Source: Asparagopsis taxiformis (lineage: Eukaryota > Rhodophyta > Florideophyceae > Bonnemaisoniales > Bonnemaisoniaceae). From it: DNA of 64,000 nucleotides. How positions within the stretch are numbered: the stretch's first letter is position 1; the number at the start of each line of letters is the position of its first letter. Shown here one piece after another: positions 31,301 through 42,789 of the stretch. Below the pieces are notes generated by a model, which saw nothing but the letters and a program-made list of their open reading frames with translations, had not been told where the DNA came from and ran no database searches. The stretch covers positions 1-64,000 of the forward strand of contig JALQPE010000107.1 in assembly GCA_030407315.1 (NCBI GenBank). The letters run 5' to 3'. The translations under genes were made by a program, and so were the position numbers.

Positions 31301-31429
31301 GCCACAAATAGGGAGGGTGAAGAGGAGAGGAAGAAGCGGATGGAAATCATTATTGAAATCGTAGCAGCAGTTGAAGGTGCACAAGAGCGAATAGACGACG
31401 GGAGCGCTGCAGGACCCAGCAATAAGTAA
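28385..31429 (+). pseudogene. NB-ARC/WD40/TIR relic D, chimeric
   Basis: It starts MGLYFSAP (again a myristoylation-type N-terminus, but with a longer proline/glutamine-rich leader than A) and continues with FHVPINLAAVLNFSQQSHTP, P-loop GMGGAGKTT, LLIFDDVWD, STRD and GLPLAL. A nonsense TAA at about 29675 replaces the CTA leucine codon found in A. A deletion of about 300 codons joins the end of NB-ARC (KWQKL) to the WD40 region (WTPNGEAL) at about 29756. From there to 31008 the sequence is almost identical to gene B. A second deletion at about 31012 removes the first half of TIR. The rest (EFPARKWTMREL) continues, with a TAG at 31262. The gene cannot make a full protein. ATG choice rests on the MG start and context CACAATGGG. 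Confidence 0.88.
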
Positions 31430-32135
31430 TGAATAAATCGCTATTTGGTAGAATGAACAGGGTGACTCTGGAGTGTTCAGGATTCCACGATTCGCGTTGT
31501 AGGTGGGAGTGGCAAGCGATGGCTGTCGTCTGGAGTGCGATTTCGGCACTAGCTAAAGAGGCCGAAGATATGAACTGGACAGGACGCGCAACGAAACTCA
31601 GGCTACTAGGCATGTGACGGTTGGCAACGGGTCTGGTGTGCTGTCCACCGAAGCATGAAGGCTTCAAGTTGACGGTAGTGGACAAGCTAGCCCATGTATG
31701 TTGCCTCGCTATCGTCTTTTTACTGCTGAGGTTTACGGACAAATTACATCTGCTCTAGTGCCTATGCACACCACAACTGGCGTCGGGACCAATTTGGCGA
31801 ATGCAGATATAGAAACCATCGCGTTAAAATGCATACATCCCACGATTTCACGTGCACGCTACGCACAACTGTGTGATGCTGCGCTACCGTCGATCTTACA
31901 GATTTAGAACAGCGATGTCGAGGTAGTGTAGTCGCAGAGTTGACAACATTTCGGCTAAATTTGTTGACGATATCAACGTGACGAATGTACATGTCTCACC
32001 TGACACATGTGCGATCAAATCCCCAATGGTAGTTCCACTGATTTGCACCTGATTGTTTGCAGAGTGGCTGTGACAATGGCGAGTTATGTGCTGGGCGGAA
32101 TCGGAAAGCAAGAGGGAAGTGGAAAACAAAGTGAA
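31430..32135. repeat. 3'-flank block of relic D, inverted relative to A and B flanks
   Basis: It starts with the AATAAA after the stop and follows the flank of B (reverse complement of about 22330-23034) with many substitutions. It ends soon after GAGTTATGTGCTGGGCGGAA. Confidence 0.78.
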
Positions 32136-35100
32136 CAAGCACACTGCCGGTCTCGGTATCGGACAAAACTCATTGAGTAATGGAGACCTACATGTTACAT
32201 TTGGCATGCATTCATGAAAGAAATGAAGCGATAGCTTTTGCTGTTCTCGCATTACATGTTTAACTCTAGTAAGTTTGCAATGGGAGGTCTGGTCATGCCA
32301 TTATCTGATTTGTAGCGGTTTATTTTCCGAGAGGCCACGTGCGAAATTTCTCCCAAGTCACGTCCATGAATGGCGCGTCGGCGGCAGGAATGAATCTGGA
32401 AATTATGCTGACATGAAACACATGCTTTTCATTACAATGCGATTCGGACTGCTGGCTGGATGACCTATGACAGCGGCAATATCTGAAACTATCGGGAAGA
32501 GAGGGAACGCTTCCAGCGAACAGGGCTCATTATTTCGAGCCGCTGCTATTGAAACAAGATGTGTGTCAGAAAATCATTGCATGTCCAACAGCTGTTATTC
32601 AACGCGATAGCATCTGAACGCGCGAAGATGTTGGACAGGAGAGTGGACCTGTATCAAGTGAAATCGACTGTCATACTGTAGATACATTGGCGCATCATAC
32701 AACGACTACGACACGCTTCACCGCTCGCGCAGCCAACGCCGGCACGCGACGATGATTGTTCCCATTTATGCAGCACATGACGCCTGCAATTCATTCGCAC
32801 CACCATCCACCTGCCCATCTCCAACCGATCTCCAGTGTCCATTCATCCTCTTGCACTTCACGACGCGCCGAACATATCCTTCTCGCTCAATCTTGAACCG
32901 GTCTCACGACTCCGCGTCGCATCCCTGTGGTCCGCAAGTGCCGATCATCTCCGTCTGCAGCTGTGAAATTGCCAGCCATGCTCCGTCGTGTTCGGCAGGT
33001 ATCGTGGTTGCATCTGCCGACTCGTGCACAAATGGACTGGGAAAATGCATCCGAGTTGCGTCGGTCGGTACTTCGGTTTGACGGACATTCAACGGTTTCG
33101 CATACGCATGCACGGAGTATGTACGTCGCGCACGCGCATCACGCGGCGCTCGATGTTTGTGACTGCGACGGGGCACGCTGGTTTGTCAACGACCGCATCT
33201 CGCGATTCGTGGCGGATGTGGTGTAATACGCCGGTTTTCGTGCATGGATGCTCGATTGGAGACTCTCGGTTACTGCTTGGTGTCGTTCATTCTTTGTGCG
33301 AGAGTGGCGGAAATGTGCTCGTGGCGTTGGCGACTAATTGACAGCACCATTTTTCCAAATCCATTTGCGATCGGGAATGCATGATGACGACGCTGGCTTC
33401 CTTTTTTTCTACAAGGCCTCTGGGTCTTCTCCGTTGCAATCGCAGCGCAATGGCGCTAGTACTATTGCTGACAACCGGGCATCGCGGCGGGATATGGCGC
33501 CGACGAAATGGAAATGTCTCAAGATGCCGACATGAACATATTGCGCCGTAGTTTGCCAAATCGCTTTACACACATCTGATCTGCTTCTGGAAATCAACTC
33601 GTCTGTCTGTGCACCATGGCGTAAATTCTGCGCAACATAATGCGAGAATATATGCCTGTCTTGTCCGGAGTGATTTTCGCTCGGCGTTTCAATTCGTCAT
33701 GCCAAATGCCATGAAACGCTTTCGACCCGTGCACGGCATAATGATGTACACGCGTTGATTGCATAGTGCACTTCTCTGTCTACCGTGACGATTTTCATTG
33801 CCACGGCCGATGGGTCGACAATTCGCGGGCGATATCAGACCCGTTGATAACACATCGCAGTGCACTACTTGTTCTTCGTGCCGGATCATCAACAGGCCAG
33901 TTTGTCTGCAACGCGGTTCTTCGGATACATCAGACGCTTTGCAAGAGCGGTATGGAACGGCACATGTAATCGCATAACAGCCCCCAACGTACGCCAGACA
34001 AATTCTCATGGCGAGAAGCTGCGATCTACATGCGACGCATATGTACGTCGCTGGATGTCTATCAGGCGCATCGCACTACCTCGCATTGTCTCCACGCTGT
34101 ACCATCGATGCCTGCATCGCAGCAGCAATTCGGCATGCGCGCGCCAAATTCCGAGATGGGACGACTTTCAACCGTCGAATTTGCGCTGTCTTTCTGCACC
34201 GATAATTTGCGTCGTGATCGTGCAGTGAATAGATTTGAGCTTGTTTCGGCGTATATCTGGTTTCGGGAGGGGTTGATGGCGGCAATTGCTCGGCATCCAA
34301 GTGCGTGAAGATGGAAGCTGCAATTTGCAATTGCGCTGTGTGGATGTTTTCGAAGCGCTCGTCGGTTACCTGCTCGGCACAGTTTGTACTATTTAGACTA
34401 TGCGCAAACGAGCGTGCGTGGCGTCGGCGTATTGTGTTGTATGTGCCGCATGGGCGTTTGTGGCGCACAAAGGGAAACTGTATCTGGACTGAACGGTGAA
34501 CGCTGTTCAGATCCCAGCGATTCGTACAGATACGCCGAATGCTCTCGGGTTGCATCGGGCGATCGTATAGGTTTCAGTGACAGACATTGACTCCAATGTC
34601 GTGGGCCGTTTCGAATGCGTGTTTGTGACGGGATGTTAGATACCGGTCGCATTGGATCGATGCGGTATATATTTGCGTTGTTTGGTTGCGGTATTGATGT
34701 TGTATTATGGACGCGCGCCTCCGGCAACGGGACAGCCGAGTTGACATGTCGATGGTGCGAATGGTCGCGGAGCACGTGGTTGCATTCGATGCAAGTGAAC
34801 TTGGGAGTACTCGGACGCACGTGCTCGCTTGTTTGAGTGCCGCACGTTTTTATTGAAAATTAATTTTTGCTATGGAGATGCCGTTGAGATGTGCGCATAT
34901 TGCATAGATATGCGAGCAGATGCAGTTGATTGGCCAGCAAGTAGCATATCTGAACCGAACACTGCTCCCTACGTTCGTGCGCAACCTGGAATAACCTGGT
35001 CTGCGTTAAACCGCGAAATCAACCTAGTCTACTCGCATCGGAACGCCGGGTACGTGATCTCTGTCGCGAAGATGATGATGATAACCGCGCGGCGAAAATA

Positions 35101-36240
35101 ATGAAGGTGGCGTTTCGGCGGCGAGTATAATGATTCATCTGCCTTCAAACTATTCTCAGCAATGACGCATGAGAGTCCTACTGCCCATCAAACCAGAACG
35201 ACACCCGCCTTTATGACCAACCACACGCATATATCATCGACATTTGATATGACTCCAAATACGACGCGACGGAGATATCATTACTCGTATTGCAACGTCA
35301 CTTATGGCGCTTCGCATGATTATAACTTTCAATAATCCAGTTCCATGAGTGCATCGTTGCCCCGCGCCGAAAATTCGCCTCCATTCTATATGGCGTCCAT
35401 GGGCCTCTGCAGGCTATACGTTATACGGCTTTCAATCACACACTCCGTAGCCCGTCTGCAAGCTATATCCACGCGTTTCGCAATTGCGCGTCAGCATTTC
35501 GCAACGAGTCCGGTCCCGACTGCCTTGCGATACGTGTAGCATTGTCGGTGCTCTATCGCGTTTGGAGAGATGGAAACAAATCACTCAGTTCGTGCACGAA
35601 TTGAAACTTTCCATTTTTCGCCCTCTTCGTGTGTGTCACCTCTACGTTGGCGAATACGACTAATTAGAAAGATCGATATCCATGTTGCACTCTCGTGAGC
35701 ACAACCCTTGTGCTCATGAGAGTATAAATTGGACATCGATCTTTCTAATTGGTCCCTTGGAGAAACAATGCTGCTAAATTTTGCCAACGTCTGACAGTGA
35801 TGTTTGTCCATCTGGTTGGGCACTCTTGGAAACCTGAATAGTCATACTACATATCTTCTTACCCTTCGACGCTATTCAAACACAGATTCTTCCTATAAAA
35901 TATCTTCACGAACAAACCAGCGGCAAACCATTCTGTTGGATATGCTTCCAGAGCAAACCCCTGCTCCTCATTCTTCTTTCGCTGTATTCACCACCACCAA
36001 GCACAGCACAGCAATGTAATTGCTCACCATTCTTAACCCGCACGCAAAACCAATCTCGTGACACAATTATTCAGCATCCAAACCTTCTGACAGGAAAAAA
36101 CCGGACCAACTTCAGCTTCGCTCATTGGACGGCACAATTCTCGATCACTGCTGGACGAATCCATTGCATCTCTTCTATTGCAATCCACATGAATATTATC
36201 CCCTTACGATGGCTTCAATGTACGTCATCACTCACAACCC
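32136..36240. other. 4.1-kb gene-poor stretch
   Basis: Only short frames in all six readings, with no domain I recognise. It contains one long imperfect hairpin (35662-35750). No LTR, transposase or paralogous NB-ARC sequence was seen. Confidence 0.5.
35662..35750. repeat. Long imperfect hairpin, 43-44-bp arms
   Basis: Arms 35662-35705 and 35707-35750 match at 37 of 44 positions in reverse complement, with almost no loop. It starts AATTAGAAAGATCGAT and ends ATCGATCTTTCTAATT. Some mismatches are transitions that would form G-U pairs in RNA. It could be a foldback element, a small-RNA precursor or a cruciform. Confidence 0.75.
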
Positions 36241-36255
36241 CAACCGCACCAACAA

Positions 36256-36263
36256 TATATAAA
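36256..36263 (+). promoter_or_regulatory. TATA box of the lactonase gene
   Basis: TATATAAA lies 90 bp before the ATG at 36353, a typical distance for a short leader. Confidence 0.5.
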
Positions 36264-36352
36264 CGAGCATCATCAAACATGCCAATAGTCCAGCAGTTGC
36301 CCCTCATCCACGCCCATCGCCTGCTGAAACGTACATCAAATCCATCACAGAC

Positions 36353-37333
36353 ATGACAGACCCGCACTTCATCTCCCACTCGCCTGAATTCGAGCAAGTG
36401 ACCGGCAAGAATCCCAAATTCACCACTCTCATCCACACCAATGCCCACGAAGGCCCTGTATACCGCCACGATGAAAACGCACTCTACTTTCTCACCGGTC
36501 CGATTCCGACCTCAGGATATCTGCCCGATTCGACAAGAGTCTCCGTAAATCGTCTCGATCTGTCCGGACATGCTCCGCTGCCCGATTCAGCTTTGATGAC
36601 CATTAGCGAAACGTCCAATCTGGCCAATGGCATGACGACCGACCTCGAGGGTCGATTCATCGTCTGCGAACAAGGCACCAAGATCACGCATGGACGCATC
36701 TCGCGCGTCGATCCGTCTCGTCCAAGTATCATCTCCGAGGTGCTTGTGGATAAGTGGCGTGGAATTCCTTTCAACTCTCCCAATGATGCTGTCGTGTCTC
36801 GTGATGGATGCATCTGGTTTACCGACCCCAGCTATGGCGCTTTGCAGGATATTAAGAATCCCGCTTTGCTCGGTGATTTCGTTTACAAATTCAACCCGAA
36901 GACGTGTAGTATAGACGTTGTTGAAGATTCTTTCAACAAACCAAATGGACTCGCTTTTTCACCAGAGGAATCCATTCTTTACATTGGGGATAGTGGTGCC
37001 ATTCAGGAGCCAGGATCCTATCACGTGAATCTGCCGCATCACATTCGCGCTTTTGATGTGGTGGATGGGACTTTGAGGAATGGGCGTTTGTTTGCAGTAG
37101 TATCACCTGGTATACCTGATGGAATCAAAGTAGACGGCGCTGGGAGAGTATACAGCTCTTCTTCTAGTGGTGTGCAGGTATTCAATACGTTTGGTGCATT
37201 AATTGGTGAGATAGTTGCACCTGGTGCAGTGAATTTCACGTTTGGAGGTCCGAGTAATGATATACTCTACATTCTTGGGGACACGGTTATTTGGGCGGCA
37301 CAGTTAGCTGTACAAGGCGTCGGGGGTCATTAG
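36353..37333 (+). CDS. SMP-30/gluconolactonase family protein
   Basis: 326 aa, the usual size for this six-bladed propeller family of metal-dependent lactonases. Family signatures are present in order: HEGPVY with E33, SPNDAVV with N144, NKPNGLAFSP with N198, and IPDGIKVD with D256. These four residues are the expected divalent-metal ligands. DGCIWFTDPSYG (151-162) is also characteristic. There is no signal peptide, so it is probably cytosolic. The natural lactone cannot be told from sequence; sugar lactones or lactone-containing metabolites are candidates. The gene has its own TATA element and no operon-like neighbour. Its intact frame stands out among the decayed repeats around it, so it is probably a functional host gene. 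Confidence 0.9.
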   Translation: MTDPHFISHSPEFEQVTGKNPKFTTLIHTNAHEGPVYRHDENALYFLTGPIPTSGYLPDSTRVSVNRLDLSGHAPLPDSALMTISETSNLANGMTTDLEGRFIVCEQGTKITHGRISRVDPSRPSIISEVLVDKWRGIPFNSPNDAVVSRDGCIWFTDPSYGALQDIKNPALLGDFVYKFNPKTCSIDVVEDSFNKPNGLAFSPEESILYIGDSGAIQEPGSYHVNLPHHIRAFDVVDGTLRNGRLFAVVSPGIPDGIKVDGAGRVYSSSSSGVQVFNTFGALIGEIVAPGAVNFTFGGPSNDILYILGDTVIWAAQLAVQGVGGH

Positions 37334-37828
37334 TTCACTGAATAAGCTGTCAGCCACTCTAACTCTCCTCATACGAAACTGTCATATTGAATTAGTTGAC
37401 GGTTAGCTTGTCACTCTTGCTTTCTCCTGCTTCGCCGGTTTACGTTTGGGCAAGAAAAGTAGTGACACGCTTGCCATCCTCTACTCTGACTGCTTACTAC
37501 TAGCCTGTATAGATACATCAAGCACAGCCAAATATGCTGGAATGAGGATTATGAAATGGGCACTAAAGTCTAAATTCGGATTCCCGATACAGTGCGCGAA
37601 TTTTTAAAGTCACACCACTCATGACCATGGCAATTCCACTGATTCGTTCCGCTTCAACGAAGCACAGTGCATGATTCCCTTCCCCATAACGGCCAGAATA
37701 CAATGCATGCAACGGATTCATTGCGGCACCTCTCATTGTTCATCTATGTGCCAATGTTGGTGCGAAATTTTATTGTCGGCGCGAAATCTTTTACAGACAG
37801 CAAATTTCAAAGAATGTTTATAGTGTGA
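37334..37828. other. 495-bp spacer, nothing seen
   Basis: Follows the lactonase stop. No frame or repeat could be supported. Confidence 0.4.
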
Positions 37829-38472
37829 CTAGTACTTTGTAGGCCCACCCTTGTTTTCTATCACGCCAGGAAGACGTTTGGGAATCGAATCGTATAGTTT
37901 TCTTACCGTTGATACATCTATCTCATTCCATGCCTCTATGATTGCATCTGAGAGCTCGCGAAGCCCATCGAACTGCCTGCAGCCGGCGTAAACCTTACAA
38001 GAATAACCCAAACATTTTCAATGATATTGAGGTCTGGACTATTTGCTGGCCACTCCAATACATCCAATTCATTACCCGAAAGCCAACATTTTGTCTCATT
38101 TGACCTGTGGACACTAGCACCATCATGAACCAACTTCCAATTATTTTGATGATGCTTCCTCGCAAACCGTAGGAGAGTTTCGTTAAGTGTTTGGCAATAC
38201 CGTGCAGAGTCTACATTACCGTCTAAACTGTCATGGTTAGACAAATCTTTGTGAGAAACTGCTCCCTAAATCATCAGAGATTTCCCTCCCTGTTGTCGCT
38301 TCGAATATATCGCAGGCTCCTTCCTCAAGTCATGCCAGTAGCATGCGAGGCCATTATGGCCGTCAAGATTAAACTTTGGAAGAAAGCCAATATTAGGCAA
38401 TTCAGGAAATTCTATATCCAGTATTGGCAAAGGAGCATGTGATAAGTGCAGTACTAGCTCAGGACCACTCAA
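37829..38472 (-). pseudogene. Tc1/mariner transposase relic
   Basis: Translated pieces on the minus strand give the Tc1-like order KFNLDGHNGL, YWHDLRKEP and YSKRQQGGKSLMI (38266-38400); then, after a TAG in place of the usual Trp, VHDGASVHRSN, WPANSPDLNIIENVW (38030-38130); and, after a frameshift near 37990, the C-terminal AWNEIDVSTVRKLYDSIPKRL. The spacing from D in HDGAS to E in IIENVW is D-x34-E, as in Tc1. The N-terminal helix-turn-helix part was not found, and no terminal inverted repeats were located. Confidence 0.85.
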
Positions 38473-38819
38473 CTTGATATTTTCAATAAAATATCAAATA
38501 CTGTTCCCAGGAGTTTAGAAAATCCATTGTAGGCCAAGTTTCCGGACCAAGTACACCACAACCACGCTTGTGATGACTCCATTGGCATAAAAAACCTGCC
38601 ATCCTCCGCCGCCGTCACACCGTCACTCACCACACCAGTCCACGTGGCGCCACGATCCATGGCACGGTGCATTTCACCAACGTACCAAACTGAGAACCCT
38701 ACTTTGCAGATACACCTCTGGTATGTTCATGACCATTAGACATTTACAACACACATTCGCCTTCTTCCTTAGCTCGCTGTAGTTAGAAAGCCAGATCAAG
38801 CACACTACTGAAGTGTGTA

Positions 38820-40670
38820 CTAGACAACAGACCCTACCGACCTCTTGCACATGCGCACATTGCGTGAAACATTTCCACATCTCGAGCATCGCTGTTTGCG
38901 TTTGACATTGCTCTCCATGTATCCAAAAATTCTCCTCTTTCTAGGTCTTCCTCGCGGCGATGGCAGAAGAAGTGGAAGATACATGCCTGATGTTCTTGGA
39001 ATGGACAAAAGTGTACTTATGAGAGGTAACTCGTAAAAGGGGAGGTCTGAGTACTGTTCCTGGTAAAGTTTCGCGCTGTCATACTTGTCCAAGAGCGATT
39101 TGAAGTCCATTGACCCTGCATTGCACAATTGAGCTGCATGAATACGAGGAAACGAAATCGCAAACCATCTACCACATGAGCAGGTTCTAGACTTTGTATT
39201 CACGACATAGCTTACAAGCTCGCGGTGTCTAGAGCGAAAAATCCCGACGGGTCATGAGATATTTGTGAACGTGACGCCGTTTCCAGATTCACTAGCTTCT
39301 GCATCGAGGATCTTAAGCTTATTTGAAACAGAGAACACTAAATCGCGTTCTTCAATCTCAAATGCTTTTCCAGTGCTTATTTTATGGCGTTTCTGATCCG
39401 TTTCAACATGCAGAATGAAAGCAGTAAACTTTGACGCTTGCCATAGCGCCATGTTGGCATTGTTAATCGACTCAACCCCCTGTGTGGTAGATTTACCGTA
39501 CATTCCACCTCTCAAGAGTGGGAACTGCTCTTCAAATGGTATTCTAGAAACATAATCTCTACCTTTTGGGGTGAACTGCAGAGTCAATTCACGCAGATAT
39601 GCTTCGATGAAGCATTTAATTACTCTCGCATATATCTTCTCCGTCGAGTTTTCGACATGCTTCAGTATGTTTTCACGCCTGTGAACAGAACAGAGAAACT
39701 GTTTTGCACATGGTAGGAACTTTTTGATTGCGCTTTGTGCACCCTTGTCTTTATCGGTAACGATCTGTGTCCAAGGTTTGTTAATATCTAGACAAGCGGA
39801 TACGTACTCTAGAAACATGTTCCATGTCTTCCCACATTCATTGTCGGCAACCAGCATGGAACACAGGAGGACTTGTCTCCGTGCAACATCACTGCTGTAC
39901 AGGGAGAAAATAGTTCCTTTTGTTGGTCCCATGCAATTTGCAGCATCTGCACTATACAATGGAAGCAATTTAGAGATCATAAGCCGTACTACAGACGATG
40001 AGTAGAATGTAGTATACAGAAATAATGCCCCAGGCTCTACCGAATGCTCTAATCACTCTCTGAGCGATTCTAGATCGATCACAGCACTGCCACTGCGTTT
40101 CGCATTGTTTCCGCGTGTGATTAGCGATGTAACTTCGATCATTTCCTGCTTTGTCTGGCTCACATCTTTTGCTTTTTTCCATTGGATTTGAGCATCTCGA
40201 TTTATTGAGGAAGCCTGGCCAATATCCCCATATCATTTAAGGCCTTTACTTTGTGTGTGATAGCACTTGTTCGTCAGATAAATGAATCGGATAAGTCTGA
40301 TCTGGTGTATGGTGCAATTTGCTTCCCACTTCCATTAAAATGGGAGATGGCCCTGACATAGCTCTTTTCTTGAGTAGTGAGGGTAACATTGGTGGTTTAT
40401 AGGCGGTTTTGCCCATTCTAGAGCTCAATTCTGGACCTCCACAACAATGATTAGTCCATTGACGTACTTTCCAATTCTGGTCCCCTGTTTTGCTGATTCG
40501 CACACGGAAAGGGCAACTGGGGCTGACACAGCGAGCAAAAAGCTGATTATTGTTGAATCGGGGGTGGAAACCACTGCTCTTGTCTGGTAGAAAGCAATGC
40601 CTCCGATTGGACCACTCACTGTACTCACACATAGCATGTAGAGCTTCATCGCGATTACTGAATATCTATC
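38820..40670 (-). pseudogene. Mutator-like (MULE) transposase relic
   Basis: N-terminal zinc-binding part at about 40632-40430 (CVSPSCPFRVRI, then a CC-G motif). Catalytic domain in one open frame, 39252-39980 (242 aa): D12 in SADAANC, D76 in VTDKDKG, the C..H of FLCSVHRREN, and E170 in TQGVESINN, the MULE DDE triad. C-terminal part at 38820-39203: a SWIM-type zinc finger start CSCGRWF, where the expected Cys before His-Ala is replaced (FPRIHA), then GRPRKRR and a zinc knuckle RCSRCGNVSRNVRMCK. Frameshifts separate the three parts. Element ends and target duplication were not found. Confidence 0.85.
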
Positions 40671-41060
40671 CTATGAAAAACTTTCACTTATGGAGCTCAG
40701 CCAGTTTGAGTGGCGTTCCACCGCCCTATATACTTTCCACTCGACTGAGTGGTGCCTGCAGTAGATCGGATAGTGATGGAGGGTTATTCCTGATCGGGAC
40801 TAATTCTTGAGTCTGCTTTAGTCCCATTTCGTAGGTATTGGTCTGACGAACATACTATTCGAAAGGTCTTCTGACTTCCCCTTTAATGCAATCTTCCTAG
40901 GGGAGAAATGCTACCTGCATGTACTGAAAAATACCCGTTCAACGTACTATTCCTGCTTCTGTGTACCTTCTTTGAGTTGGGGCAACTGGAAATCTCAGTT
41001 GAGAAGTGCTACCTGTATGTACAGAAAACTACCACTACCGAGTTTGAGATTAAAAAATGT
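40671..41060. other. Spacer upstream of the MULE relic
   Basis: AT-rich sequence with no frame or element I can name. A short repeat, GAAATGCTACCTGCATGTAC at about 40906 and a similar version at about 41007, is the only structure noticed. Confidence 0.35.
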
Positions 41061-41410
41061 AGTAAATTTACTGCCTGAGGCAGTAAAAATCACTGCCTGA
41101 GCAATGTAGTGCCTGAGGCAGTAAAATTACTATTTTAATTTTTTCAGTTCTAGTGCCGCAGGCAGTAAAATACAAAATTTCCTGGCAGTACGGTATGTAG
41201 CAGAATTCAGTACTGTACGATAGCAAATTCTAGTAATTTTTGCTGGTACCACAGGGCAGTAGTGCAATGCAGTGATTTTTGATGATTTCTGCAATGGAAT
41301 GTACTGCCGTACAGTACTGCCCTGGCAAATGACCTGGCATTAGAATCAGGCAGTAAAATATACTGGCTCCGGCAGTGAATTGTACTGCCTGCAAGTACTG
41401 CCTTGATAGT
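41060..41410. repeat. Cluster of GGCAGTA / TACTGCC motifs in both orientations
   Basis: The heptamer or close variants occurs more than ten times in about 350 bp, including the palindrome TACTGCCTGAGGCAGTA at about 41068-41085. The spacing is irregular, so it is not a simple tandem repeat. It lies between the 5' end of the MULE relic and the gene at 41730. It could be a transposase-binding subterminal region or a regulatory array. Confidence 0.6.
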
Positions 41411-41729
41411 AATTGGTGATTGGTATTTCTGAGATTCAATGTTGCAATAGTTGTCCAGGATAGGGTTGTACAATGTGTTCGCATGTGAGTTCAAGTAGAG
41501 AAGAGAGGAAACTATTCTGAAGCTACTAGTAGTGAGAAGTGTAGAGGATGCATGGTCACATGGAAATGACCGTTACAAAAAAGGTAGGAGAAAATCGGTC
41601 GTTTTCCGAGGATATGAGTAGAGTAGTTGGCATTATTTGTTACTATTGCTAGCATTCTAGTTCCAGGAAAAGCGTTTGGAGTGACACTCTGCGATTGGAA
41701 CGAGAGGCGAAGGCGAATTTTGACGGAAG

Positions 41730-42761
41730 ATGGAATCTCAGCGTCGTGAGGAAAATCCAAATGACTGCCTAGCAGGGATTATTCGAGAGGGATTCAGGAC
41801 AGTGACTGGGGAAGTTCGTCGTATTGGGGAGAGGATGGATGAAATCGACGATGATCGAACGTCCCAACGCCAGCAAATCGAAAAGCTGATGAGTCGCGTC
41901 GAGTTTATTGTAACGGAACTACAGGGTGTGAAAGACATCTGTGATGGTTTATTACAGCAGAGTCAGGGCACTTCGAAGAAGGGGATGACTGACAAGGACA
42001 GGGACCGTTTGCGCATCTCGCAGTCAGCAGAACTATCGTTTTCTTACAATTTTCTGTGTGCAGTATTTGGAACTGTTGTACCTTTGCTGGTCGACAAGAT
42101 TGATGCTGGGGCGACAATTTACACCAACCAAGGAATCTACGACCTCCGTGGTTGCAGGTTGCTCTCTGCAATGATGTTTGCGAAGCAGAGCAATGACAAG
42201 AGGGATGTGTTCCAATCAAACACCGGGAAGAACAACATCGAGCTTCGATTCCAAGTGGTGATGTCTCTCCTGCGGAACATTCAGAAGGAAAAGTCGGGTA
42301 CAGGCCGTACAGTGGAAGGCTCGAGCTCTGGACGCGATTCGAATGCGTTCAACGTCTGGAAGGAGAACAAGTACATTCCGGACAAAATAATCGAAGAAGT
42401 TGTTTATGGTGCCACTGGCGATGGCCGAAACCAGCCTGCAGGAAGCATTGACGGAGGGGCTAGGAAGCGGAGGAAAACAGATGGAAATGGTGGACAGTTG
42501 AGCAAGCGTGAAATATCTTTGGCTGTTACGAAAGTTGCGCTGCGTCTGTGTTCTCGGAAATGGACGCGGACGTCCACAACCTCTAGTACACCTAGTATTA
42601 CTAGGCGGACGTCCATGTTCTCCAGTATTTTTGGATGTCCGCCTAGAACCGGACGTCCATGCGGTCTAGTACGTCTAGTATTACTAGGACGACATTCATT
42701 GTTTCTAGTACCACGGATGTCCCCCTCGGGATGGACTTCCGCCATGTCTATGTCAACCTAG
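41730..42761 (+). CDS. Unknown coiled-coil protein, 3' end replaced by a repeat element
   Basis: Open frame of 343 aa. Residues 1-80 have heptad-like charged sequence (RRIGERMDEIDDDR, QQIEKLMSRVEFIVTEL), suggesting a coiled coil. 100-200 is a compact region (NFLCAVFGTVVPLLVDKIDAG, YDLRGCRLLSAMMFAK). A basic patch ARKRRKT near 245 could be a nuclear signal. I do not recognise a family. From residue 272 (42543) the frame enters a repeat rich in GGACGTCC, giving low-complexity RT/ST sequence. The native protein probably ended differently, and the rest may lie at 53667-54380. If the insertion is real, the gene is broken. Confidence 0.6.
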   Translation: MESQRREENPNDCLAGIIREGFRTVTGEVRRIGERMDEIDDDRTSQRQQIEKLMSRVEFIVTELQGVKDICDGLLQQSQGTSKKGMTDKDRDRLRISQSAELSFSYNFLCAVFGTVVPLLVDKIDAGATIYTNQGIYDLRGCRLLSAMMFAKQSNDKRDVFQSNTGKNNIELRFQVVMSLLRNIQKEKSGTGRTVEGSSSGRDSNAFNVWKENKYIPDKIIEEVVYGATGDGRNQPAGSIDGGARKRRKTDGNGGQLSKREISLAVTKVALRLCSRKWTRTSTTSSTPSITRRTSMFSSIFGCPPRTGRPCGLVRLVLLGRHSLFLVPRMSPSGWTSAMSMST

Positions 42762-42789
42762 GACGGGCGCCGGTTCAGAAATTCAAAAA

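Noticed and set aside
41060..41410. CRISPR-like array
   Set aside because: Heptamers are irregularly spaced and in both orientations, with no constant repeat-spacer structure, in a eukaryotic context.
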